A model generated the notes under the pieces. The model had not been told where the DNA came from and did no database searches. It saw nothing but the letters and a program-made list of their open reading frames with translations. A program made the translations under genes and the position numbers. A DNA stretch of 14,364 bases, from contig MWAX01000117.1 in NCBI GenBank assembly GCA_002068775.1, positions 1-14,364 on the forward strand, read 5' to 3'. Origin of the DNA: Actinobacteria bacterium ADurb.Bin346 (lineage in GTDB: Bacteria; Actinomycetota; Humimicrobiia; Humimicrobiales; Humimicrobiaceae). Shown piece by piece: positions 8,340 to 14,364 of the stretch; within the stretch, counting starts at the first letter, position 1, and every line of letters begins with the position of its first letter.

Positions 8340-8372
8340 ATAAAAGAATGATACCCCATTTTTTCGTAACTA
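8340..8372 (-). terminator. Possible intrinsic terminator formed by the 3' arm of the closing stem
   Basis: The 3' arm of the RNA's closing stem (8372-8350) pairs with the 5' arm and is followed at once by AUUCUUUUA, a U-rich run. This could release the small RNA. The run is interrupted and the stem is AU/GU-rich, so termination is probably incomplete, which would let some transcription read on into alaS. Confidence 0.4.
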
Positions 8373-8535
8373 TTTGAAGTGTTTCTATGCCCGGTCCTCA
8401 AAATCTGGGCTGCTCTCCTATTTGCTTTATAAGTCCCGCAACAGGGCGGGCATGTATGCCACAAATTAAGTTTGAGCCTGTAAAGTAATTTTGTTGGCAC
8501 AAAATTAACTTTAGTTACGATAAAAACAGAGTATC
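8350..8535 (-). ncRNA. ssrS: Candidate 6S RNA (rod-shaped regulatory RNA between aspS and alaS)
   Basis: No credible ORF fills the 369-nt gap between aspS and alaS, but a long nested structure does. Reading the minus strand from 8535, the ends pair as GAUAC with GUAUC (8535-8531/8354-8350), UCUG with UGGG by wobble (8530-8527/8358-8355), UUUUU with AAAAA (8526-8522/8363-8359), and UCGUAACUA with UAGUUACGA (8520-8512/8372-8364). That is 23 bp with one bulged A. Inside come GUGCC/GGCAU (8500-8496/8391-8387), then a nearly symmetric open bubble of 17 nt (8495-8479) opposite 16 nt, then a GGCU/AGCC clamp, AUUUG/CAAAU, and an apical CCCGC/GCGGG hairpin (8450-8435). Length, end-to-end closing stem, a GC-flanked central bubble starting near nucleotide 41 and a terminal hairpin all match 6S RNA, the sigma70/SigA polymerase mimic. 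Its place after aspS matches my recollection of bsrA in Bacillus. Structure and promoter are seen; the 6S identity is inferred, without a covariance-model search. Confidence 0.72.
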
Positions 8536-8541
8536 AAAATT

Positions 8542-8570
8542 AATATATCACAATCATTGTCTTAATTCAA
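8542..8570 (-). promoter_or_regulatory. Sigma70/SigA-type promoter of the 6S-like RNA
   Basis: On the minus strand a -35 box TTGAAT (8570-8565, four of six consensus bases) is followed by exactly 17 nt and a -10 box TATATT (8547-8542, five of six). TGA directly before the -10 supplies the extended TGn element. A start 6-8 nt downstream falls at about 8535, exactly the first base of the paired RNA described next to it. That agreement between promoter spacing and structure end is the main support. Confidence 0.68.
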
Positions 8571-8573
8571 TTT

Positions 8574-8606
8574 GGCGAAAATATTACGAAAATATGGCGA
8601 AAATAT
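8574..8606 (-). repeat. Three tandem 11-bp direct repeats upstream of the 6S-like promoter
   Basis: On the minus strand three 11-bp units lie head to tail: ATATTTTCGCC (8606-8596), ATATTTTCGTA (8595-8585) and ATATTTTCGCC (8584-8574). Units one and three are identical; unit two differs in the last two bases. The block ends 3 nt before the -35 box at 8570. The 11-bp period is close to one helical turn, so the A/T tracts face the same side of the DNA. They could be an UP-like curved element or a row of regulator sites; which one cannot be told here. Confidence 0.8.
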
Positions 8607-8688
8607 GTATTATATAAAGTAAATCTTGCAGTTATTGCCCTGTAAAAATTAAGATCTCTTCAACCGATAGGCCTGCTTCATTGCGTTT

Positions 8689-10536
8689 TCAGCTTTTGAC
8701 TTTTTTATCATGGATATTTTTTATTCCCGAAAGTTTGATGAAAACTTCCTGGAGCTGCAGTTCTGTTACAGGAGAAGGAGACTCGGTCATCATGCAATAT
8801 GCTGACTGAGTCTTCGGAAAAGCAATGACTTCCCTTATACTTTCAAGTCCTGCCATAAGCATTATAAGTCTGTCCATCCCCAGCGCTATGCCGCCATGCG
8901 GAGGTGCCCCGTGTTCAAGAGAGCGTAAGAAAAATCCAAAATTTTCTTCTATGCGCTTATCATCAAAGCCCAGTATTTTGAATATCCGCCTCTGTACTTC
9001 TATGTCATTGATCCTGATTGAGCCTCCTCCTATCTCTGCTCCATTAAGGACTATGTCGTAAGCAAGTGAATTTACCTTAAGAGTGTCTTTTTCAAGAAAT
9101 TCAAGCGTGTCTGCTGACGGGCTTGTAAAAGGATGGTGTACCGGTGAAAAATGCTTTTCTTGTTCATCCCATTCAAACAGAGGAAAATCTACCACCCATG
9201 CAAAAATAAACCCTTCTTCATCAATAAGGTTAAGCTTTTTTCCAAGATATGATCTTATGGCACCCAGAGAATAGCATGCTTTGTAAAAATCGTCAGCAAC
9301 AATAAGCAGGAGGTCATTTTCTTTAAGACTAAAAATATCTTTTAGCTTTTCCTTTTCATCGGGTAATAAAAATTTTGCAACAGGTGAATTAAACTGGTTA
9401 TTATTTTCAACTTTTATCCAGATAAGCCCGCCTGCCCCATATTTTTTAGCCATATCAACAAAATTATCCATATCTTTCCTGGTAAAATCTCCAGCATCTT
9501 CTATCTTTAAACATTTTATGCAATGACCCTTATTGATCACATTAATAAATATATTAAACTGGCTGCGTGAGAATATTTCAGTTATATCATGAATTTCAAG
9601 ACCAAACCTCAGGTCAGGCTTGTCACTGCCAAATTTTTCCATGCTTTTTTTCCATGATAATCTTTGAAATGGTGTATTAAGATTTAAATCCAATGCTTTT
9701 TTAAAAAGTTTTTGGAGCAATCCTTCAATTAATGATATAACATCATCCATCCCGACAAAAGACATCTCCAGGTCTATCTGGGTGAATTCAGGCTGCCTGT
9801 CTGCTCTCAGGTCTTCATCTCTGAAGCATCTTGCTATCTGATAAATCCTATCAAAGCCTGAAAACATAAGTATTTGCTTGAAAAGCTGCGGAGATTGCGG
9901 CAGAGCATAAAAATTACCGGGATTCAATCTTGATGGTACAAGAAAATCTCTCGCACCTTCAGGCGTGCTTTTTGCAAGAATAGGTGTCTCCACTTCAATA
10001 AAGCCATTTTCATTTAAATAATTTCTTGTAAGAGTTGTTACTTCATGGCGCAGCCTTATATTGCTCTGCATCTCAGCAGTGCGCAGGTCTATATACCTGT
10101 ACTTTAATCTGGCCATTTCATCTACCCTGTCCCTGCTGTCAAGCATAAAAGGCGGGGTCTTTGACTGGCTGAGCACTGATATTTTGTCTGCCTTTATTTC
10201 TATTTCACCAGTCGGGAGATCCCTGTTAATTGTCTCCGGAGTTCTTGCAGATACTTTTCCTTCAACAGCTACTATGTACTCTGTCCTTATATCCTTTGCA
10301 ATGTTATAAACTGCCTCATTAATATTTGAATCTGTTACTACCTGGATTATTCCTGAAAAATCTCTGAGGTCTATAAAAATGAGTTTTCCATGGTCCCTTC
10401 TCCTGTTTACCCATCCGCAGACTTTAATGTCTGTTCCCACTGAGTCATTTCTTAGCTCTCCACAGAGTACTGTTCTTAACCCGGTTTTAAACCTGGTAAA
10501 ATCAATATTTTTTATATATTCATATTTATCGTTCAT
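8689..10536 (-). CDS. aspS: Aspartate--tRNA ligase (bacterial type, possibly non-discriminating)
   Basis: AspRS attaches aspartate to tRNA-Asp, and in non-discriminating forms also to tRNA-Asn. At 615 residues it is the large bacterial type. It has an OB-fold anticodon domain (about 20-125, with GWVNRRRDHGKLIFIDLRD at 41-59), motif 1 around 176-186, motif 2 CFRDEDLRADRQPEFTQID (237-255), an inserted GAD domain (roughly 310-420), the VHHPFTSP block (466-473) and motif 3 GIALGMDRLIMLMAG (549-563). About 18 residues precede the usual start (near LRTVLCGELR), a modest N-terminal extension. H49 in RRRDHG is the residue typical of non-discriminating enzymes, where E. coli has Leu. The ATG follows the hisS stop with no gap; AGGAG lies 10 nt upstream, inside hisS. 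hisS-aspS adjacency is common in Gram-positive bacteria. Confidence 0.97.
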   Translation of the reverse strand: MNDKYEYIKNIDFTRFKTGLRTVLCGELRNDSVGTDIKVCGWVNRRRDHGKLIFIDLRDFSGIIQVVTDSNINEAVYNIAKDIRTEYIVAVEGKVSARTPETINRDLPTGEIEIKADKISVLSQSKTPPFMLDSRDRVDEMARLKYRYIDLRTAEMQSNIRLRHEVTTLTRNYLNENGFIEVETPILAKSTPEGARDFLVPSRLNPGNFYALPQSPQLFKQILMFSGFDRIYQIARCFRDEDLRADRQPEFTQIDLEMSFVGMDDVISLIEGLLQKLFKKALDLNLNTPFQRLSWKKSMEKFGSDKPDLRFGLEIHDITEIFSRSQFNIFINVINKGHCIKCLKIEDAGDFTRKDMDNFVDMAKKYGAGGLIWIKVENNNQFNSPVAKFLLPDEKEKLKDIFSLKENDLLLIVADDFYKACYSLGAIRSYLGKKLNLIDEEGFIFAWVVDFPLFEWDEQEKHFSPVHHPFTSPSADTLEFLEKDTLKVNSLAYDIVLNGAEIGGGSIRINDIEVQRRIFKILGFDDKRIEENFGFFLRSLEHGAPPHGGIALGMDRLIMLMAGLESIREVIAFPKTQSAYCMMTESPSPVTELQLQEVFIKLSGIKNIHDKKVKS

Positions 10537-11814
10537 TTATAAGCTGCTCCTGAAAACTGCTGATATATTTTTACTGCTGTCATTGATATTTAACTTGAAT
10601 TGAGTATGTTTTTCCAGATTTTTTACATTAAAAACCCCAGTTTTGATTTCATCATCACCTATTGCAATAAAGTGTGAAAAACCATCCCTGACAGCTGTTT
10701 TTATTTGGCTTGAAAGTGGCCTTACCTTATAAGAAATGTCACATGGTATATTATTTTCACGCAACAACTTTGTGACTTTCAGGCCTGTGTCATAAAATTT
10801 GTCTGATAAAAGCGCTATATATGCCGCACTTTTTAATTCTTTTGTCAAATATTTTATGTTCAGCTGCCGCATCAGAAGAATGGTCCTGTCAATGCCAATC
10901 GCAAAACCAATGGAAGGCATGGGCGGACCTCCGAATTGCGCAATAAGATTGTCATACCTTCCGCCTCCGCCAAGCGCATTCTGCACGCTTTCGAGATCGT
11001 CTGATATTATTTCAAATATGGTTCCTGTATAATAATCAAAACCTCTTACAAGCTCTTCTTTTATGAAATAATTAATTCCCATCTTTTCCAGGTAATGGCA
11101 TACTTTTAATATATGCTCCCTGCAGTCGGCACATATATGCTGGTATATTTTTGGTGAGCCTTCGATAATCTTTTTACACTGCTCAACTTTACAGTCAAAG
11201 ATTCGAAGCGGATTTGTATCATATCTTACTTTGCAGTCTGGACAAAAAGATTCAACTTCCGGTTTAATGTATGATTTAAAGACCCTGATATAGTCTCTCC
11301 TGCACTTTTCACAGCCCACGCTGTTTATCATCAACTTTAAATTTCTGAATCCTATCCTGTCAAATATTGAGTTGAGAATCCAGATTACTTCCGCGTCAAT
11401 AAAAGGCTCTGCAACTCCTGCAGCTTCAACACCCAACTGTGAGAATTCACGCATCCTGCCCTTCTGCGGCCTCTCATATCGGAACATATTGCCTATGTAA
11501 AAAAGTTTTACCGGTATCTTCTCAGAATACATTTTATGTTCAATAATCGCTCTTACTACAGAAGCGGTACCTTCCGGCCTCAGTGTCAGTGAGCGGCCTT
11601 TTTTATCAGTAAAAGTGTACATTTCCTTTTTGACAATATCAGTGCTTTTACCGATACCCCTGTCAAATACTTCTGTATGTTCAAATGCTGGAGTTATGAT
11701 CTCTGAATAATTGAACAGCCTGAAAAGGTCCTTTGCAGAATTTATTATAAAATCTCTATATTTTATATCTTCACCAAATACATCATTTGTGCCCCTCGGA
11801 GAGCTCAGAACCAT
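10537..11814 (-). CDS. hisS: Histidine--tRNA ligase
   Basis: HisRS charges tRNA-His. The 425-residue length is standard. Signatures in order are SPRGTNDVFG (residues 5-14), TLRPEGTASVVRA (77-89), motif 2 GNMFRYERPQKGRMREFSQ (108-126), the histidine-binding LVRGFDYYTGTIFE (255-268), ALGGGGRYD (280-288) and motif 3 SIGFAIGIDR (301-310). The C-terminal anticodon-binding domain occupies about 325-425. A set of cysteines (C168, C171, C191, C194, C208, C213, C228, C231) lies in the insertion domain and could bind metal, as in several other bacterial HisRS. The ATG overlaps the end of the hydrolase gene by 10 nt and is preceded by AGGTGGTGG, the best ribosome-binding site in the window. The stop touches the aspS start codon. 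Confidence 0.98.
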   Translation of the reverse strand: MVLSSPRGTNDVFGEDIKYRDFIINSAKDLFRLFNYSEIITPAFEHTEVFDRGIGKSTDIVKKEMYTFTDKKGRSLTLRPEGTASVVRAIIEHKMYSEKIPVKLFYIGNMFRYERPQKGRMREFSQLGVEAAGVAEPFIDAEVIWILNSIFDRIGFRNLKLMINSVGCEKCRRDYIRVFKSYIKPEVESFCPDCKVRYDTNPLRIFDCKVEQCKKIIEGSPKIYQHICADCREHILKVCHYLEKMGINYFIKEELVRGFDYYTGTIFEIISDDLESVQNALGGGGRYDNLIAQFGGPPMPSIGFAIGIDRTILLMRQLNIKYLTKELKSAAYIALLSDKFYDTGLKVTKLLRENNIPCDISYKVRPLSSQIKTAVRDGFSHFIAIGDDEIKTGVFNVKNLEKHTQFKLNINDSSKNISAVFRSSL

Positions 11815-12461
11815 TGTCCACCACCTTTTAGAAACTCATTGCTCATATAGAAATTATTATTTATTTCATTTTCAAGCGTGGTTGTTGCGCCATGACCGGG
11901 GTTTATAATAAAGTTTTTATCAAGAGATTTGACCGCTGCAAGGGATTTAACGAGTAAAGACTGATCTCCGCCCGGAAGATCTGTCCTCCCCGCGCCTCCC
12001 CTGAAAAGAAGGTCTCCTGTAAAAAGATTATCGCCAGCTTCAATTGATATGCTGCCGGGGGTGTGTCCCGGTGTTTTGTGTATGATTATTCCCATCTTGT
12101 TTAAATTTCTTTCCACATTTTTATCTATTAATGTGTAAGTTTTCAATAATAATGTATTTGACCCTAAAAGAGAAGACATGTTTTTTTCAGGATCTTTCAG
12201 TAAAGGCTCTTCATCTTCATTAATATAAAAAGGTATCTCGTAGTAATCCTGCAGTTCCGGAACTGCGGCTATATGGTCGTAATGCCCATGGGAATTAAGT
12301 ATAAATTCAGGGTAAATTTTTTCACTTGTCAAATATTCTTTTATAGAGTTAAAATCTGCTCCCGGGTCTATAATAAAACAGAAATCCTCATCTCCTGCCT
12401 GAAGAGTCACCACATAACAGTTAACGCTGTAAAAACCAAGGATCAGTTTTTTTACTTTCAA
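11805..12461 (-). CDS. MBL-fold metallo-hydrolase (GloB/glyoxalase II-like)
   Basis: This is a cytoplasmic metallo-beta-lactamase-fold hydrolase of the hydroxyacylglutathione hydrolase-like group. The gene at this position beside hisS in other bacteria is annotated the same way, and its substrate is generally unproven. The 218-residue protein has the full metal set: H58, H60, D62 and H63 in SHGHYDHI, H133 in GHTPGS, D150 in FTGDLLF and H190 in NPGHG. The RGGAGRTDLPGGD stretch (154-166) is typical of the group. The start codon is TTG (12461-12459), supported by the conserved N-terminus KKLILGFYSVNCYV and by AAGGA just upstream. It shares TTGA with the rel stop, and its 3' end overlaps hisS by 10 nt, so it is translationally embedded between them. 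No frameshift or missing residue is seen. Glyoxalase II activity specifically is not demonstrated. Confidence 0.93.
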   Translation of the reverse strand: MKVKKLILGFYSVNCYVVTLQAGDEDFCFIIDPGADFNSIKEYLTSEKIYPEFILNSHGHYDHIAAVPELQDYYEIPFYINEDEEPLLKDPEKNMSSLLGSNTLLLKTYTLIDKNVERNLNKMGIIIHKTPGHTPGSISIEAGDNLFTGDLLFRGGAGRTDLPGGDQSLLVKSLAAVKSLDKNFIINPGHGATTTLENEINNNFYMSNEFLKGGGQWF

Positions 12462-14364
12462 GATTCCTTCTTTCCGGGCAGAACTCTGTATACATCATAA
12501 ACTGAATTAATCTGCCTCAAATTATTGATTATATCTTTTAATATGTATTTATTGCTTATTTCTATTATGAACCTGAACTTGACATTGCCTGCTCTGTTTG
12601 ACCGCAGAGTGCTTGCATTTATTATATTAAGGTCATATTCGCTTATGACATTGGTTATATCTCTTAAAAGCTTGGTCCTGTCTATTGCTTCAATCTGTAT
12701 TTCAGCATTGAACTTATATGCCGCATAGCTGTCCCAGTTAACTTCTATGAATCTTGGCTCATCATTTTGTTTCAGCATAATAACATTATTGCAGTCATCA
12801 CGATGCACAGAAATACCTTTACCTCTTGTAATATATCCCACTATTTTATCTCCGGGCACGGGATTGCAGCATTTGGCAATTGTAACAAGAACATTATCCA
12901 TCCCTTTTACTATTACTCCGCTGCTTGTTTTTTTTGGGGTTACAGGCCGTGATGCAATATCTTCGATCGTCATATCTTTTTCAGGTTCAGATTCCTGATT
13001 CAGTTTTTTAAGTATCCTGGTAAAAACCTGGTGCACAGATATTTTATGGGAGCCTATGTTTCTTAAAAGCATATCCATATTTTCATAGTTCAGTTCTGAT
13101 GCGACTCCGTCAAAAATACGTGAAGGAATATCTTTGAAAGAAAGGCTGTTTTTTCTTAAAGTCTTCAACATAAGTTCCCGTCCGGCATTATATGACTCCT
13201 GCCTTTCTTCCTTTGAAAACCATTGTTTAATCTTATTGCGTGCAGTGGATGTTTTTATAATCGATAACCAGTCCCTGCTGGGGCCTTTTGGTGTTTTTGA
13301 AGTTATGATTTCAACAATATTTCCATTTTCAAGCTGGCTCTCAATTGGAACCATCACTCCATCCACTTTTGCGCCTATGCAATTATGGCCTATGTCAGTA
13401 TGTATCGAATACGCAAAATCTATGGGCGTTGCGCCTCTGGGAAGGTTAATGACTTTACCTTTTGGCGTAAAAACAAATATCTCTTCTTCAAACAGATCCA
13501 GTTTCAGGGATTCGAGGTAATCATGAGGGTCTTTCAGCTCTTTTTGCCAGTCAAGCAGCTGCCGTATCCAGGAAATCCTTTTATCGAATTCAGTTGGCGC
13601 CAGTATCCCCTCTTTATATTTATAATGAGCGGCAATGCCATATTCAGCAAATTTATGCATTTCAAAAGTCCTGATCTGTATTTCAAGGGGATCTCCAAGC
13701 TGGCTTATAATAGTGGTATGGAGGGACTGGTACATGTTGAATTTCGGGTTTGCAATATAGTCCTTGAATCTTCCTGGAACAGGTTTCCATATTGCATGTA
13801 TGATTCCCAGCGCAGCGTAACAGCTTTTTATATCTTCTACTATGACTCTCATCGCAATAAGGTCAAATATCTCATCTATGTCCCTGTTTTGCCGGGATAT
13901 TTTATTATATATGCTGTAATAACTTTTAATCCTCCCGCTTATATCTGCCGGGATATTCACTTCTTTTAATTTTCCGGAAACAATTTTTATAGATTCATCA
14001 ACCTGCGATTGCCTGAGCTTTATTTTTTCTTTAACCATTTCTTTTATTTTTGTATATTGTTTCGGATACAGGGCCTCAAAACTCAGGTCCTCAAGTTCGG
14101 ATTTAATCTGATAAATACCAAGCCTGTGCGCAATTGGAGCATACACTTCAAGGGTTTCAATAGCCTTAAGTATTCTTTTCTCTTTGTTTAAAGGCGACAA
14201 AGTCCTCATATTGTGCAGGCGATCAGCAAGCTTAACCACTATTATGCGGACATCTTCAGACATGGCTATTATCATTTTCCTCAAATTTTCAACCTGTTTT
14301 TCTTCTCTGCTTGAAAAAACTATCCTGTCAAGTTTTGTGACTCCGTTTATAATATTTGCAATTT
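12458..14364 (-). CDS. rel: Bifunctional (p)ppGpp synthetase/hydrolase Rel, 5' end cut by window
   Basis: Long RelA/SpoT-homologue enzymes make and degrade (p)ppGpp in response to uncharged tRNA on the ribosome. The frame is open to the right edge; 634 residues are visible, from IANIINGVTKLDRIVF onward. About 100 N-terminal residues, including the HD metal motif, lie outside. What is visible, numbered from the first full codon: the end of the hydrolase domain (KLADRLHNMRTL, about 44-55), the synthetase domain with GRFKDYIANPKFNMYQSLHT (197-216) and EIQIRT (227-232), the TGS domain with EEIFVFTPKG (about 293-302) and HTDIGH, a KCCNPVPGD zinc-finger-type motif (497-505) and a C-terminal ACT domain (about 550-630). 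RFKD is the RxKD form of bifunctional Rel/SpoT, unlike ExDD of monofunctional RelA. The stop overlaps the next gene's TTG. No dtd gene separates them, unlike in Bacillus. Confidence 0.97.
   Translation of the reverse strand, partial: IANIINGVTKLDRIVFSSREEKQVENLRKMIIAMSEDVRIIVVKLADRLHNMRTLSPLNKEKRILKAIETLEVYAPIAHRLGIYQIKSELEDLSFEALYPKQYTKIKEMVKEKIKLRQSQVDESIKIVSGKLKEVNIPADISGRIKSYYSIYNKISRQNRDIDEIFDLIAMRVIVEDIKSCYAALGIIHAIWKPVPGRFKDYIANPKFNMYQSLHTTIISQLGDPLEIQIRTFEMHKFAEYGIAAHYKYKEGILAPTEFDKRISWIRQLLDWQKELKDPHDYLESLKLDLFEEEIFVFTPKGKVINLPRGATPIDFAYSIHTDIGHNCIGAKVDGVMVPIESQLENGNIVEIITSKTPKGPSRDWLSIIKTSTARNKIKQWFSKEERQESYNAGRELMLKTLRKNSLSFKDIPSRIFDGVASELNYENMDMLLRNIGSHKISVHQVFTRILKKLNQESEPEKDMTIEDIASRPVTPKKTSSGVIVKGMDNVLVTIAKCCNPVPGDKIVGYITRGKGISVHRDDCNNVIMLKQNDEPRFIEVNWDSYAAYKFNAEIQIEAIDRTKLLRDITNVISEYDLNIINASTLRSNRAGNVKFRFIIEISNKYILKDIINNLRQINSVYDVYRVLPGKKES

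Noticed and set aside
8321..8341. Six-codon leader peptide (ATG to TAA) just before alaS
   Set aside because: It has no alanine codons, no ribosome-binding site and no attenuator structure; ORFs this short arise by chance.
8609..8614. Perfect TATAAT on the minus strand upstream of the 11-bp repeats
   Set aside because: The best-spaced -35 (CAATAA, 17-nt spacer) is poor; a chance match is likely in such AT-rich DNA, although a second promoter with the repeats as operators cannot be excluded.
8320..8688. T-box riboswitch for alaS
   Set aside because: There is no specifier-loop stem, no T-box sequence near TGGNACCGCG and no antiterminator before alaS; the structure that is present pairs end to end like 6S RNA.
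13385..13969. Plus-strand ORF of 194 codons, the longest on that strand
   Set aside because: It is the shadow of the conserved Rel synthetase and TGS region on the minus strand; the composition (many Phe, Ile, Tyr) is that of a complement frame.

Overview
This window is a dense, AT-rich (by eye roughly 35-38% G+C) bacterial chromosome segment. All twelve protein genes lie on the minus strand, so transcription runs from the right end to the left. The genes are ordinary housekeeping ones with intact signatures. Nothing looks like phage, transposon, CRISPR or plasmid.

Layout in transcription order: a bifunctional (p)ppGpp synthetase/hydrolase (rel, N-terminus outside the window), a GloB-like metallo-beta-lactamase-fold hydrolase, hisS and aspS. 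These four overlap or abut, so they look like one operon. After aspS comes the only real gap (8320-8688). It holds a compact noncoding unit: three 11-bp direct repeats, a sigma70/SigA-type promoter with an extended -10, and a rod-shaped RNA of about 186 nt whose two ends pair over 23 bp. I read this as a 6S RNA candidate. Downstream follow alaS, ruvX, mltG, an O-methyltransferase (trmR/yrrM type), a U32-family protein (trhP/yrrO type), acylphosphatase, aroE and a prepilin peptidase whose C-terminus runs off the left edge.

Most of the window serves translation and its control. There are three aminoacyl-tRNA synthetases, a pair predicted to hydroxylate and methylate the wobble uridine of tRNA, the stringent-response enzyme that senses uncharged tRNA, and a likely RNA polymerase-binding RNA. 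RuvX (rRNA processing/resolvase fold), MltG (terminates peptidoglycan strands), AroE (shikimate pathway) and the prepilin peptidase (type IV pilus or type II secretion) are familiar passengers of this neighbourhood.

Taxonomy: the order mixes two known arrangements. hisS-aspS, aspS next to a 6S-like RNA, and alaS-ruvX-mltG-yrrM-yrrO recall Bacillota. rel-MBL-hisS-aspS-alaS-ruvX-mltG followed by aroE and a prepilin peptidase recalls Actinomycetota. The low G+C argues against typical Actinomycetota. An uncultured low-GC lineage related to one of these Gram-positive (Terrabacteria) phyla is my best guess, but the window cannot settle it. No wholly new protein system is visible; the noncoding unit between aspS and alaS is the most novel element.
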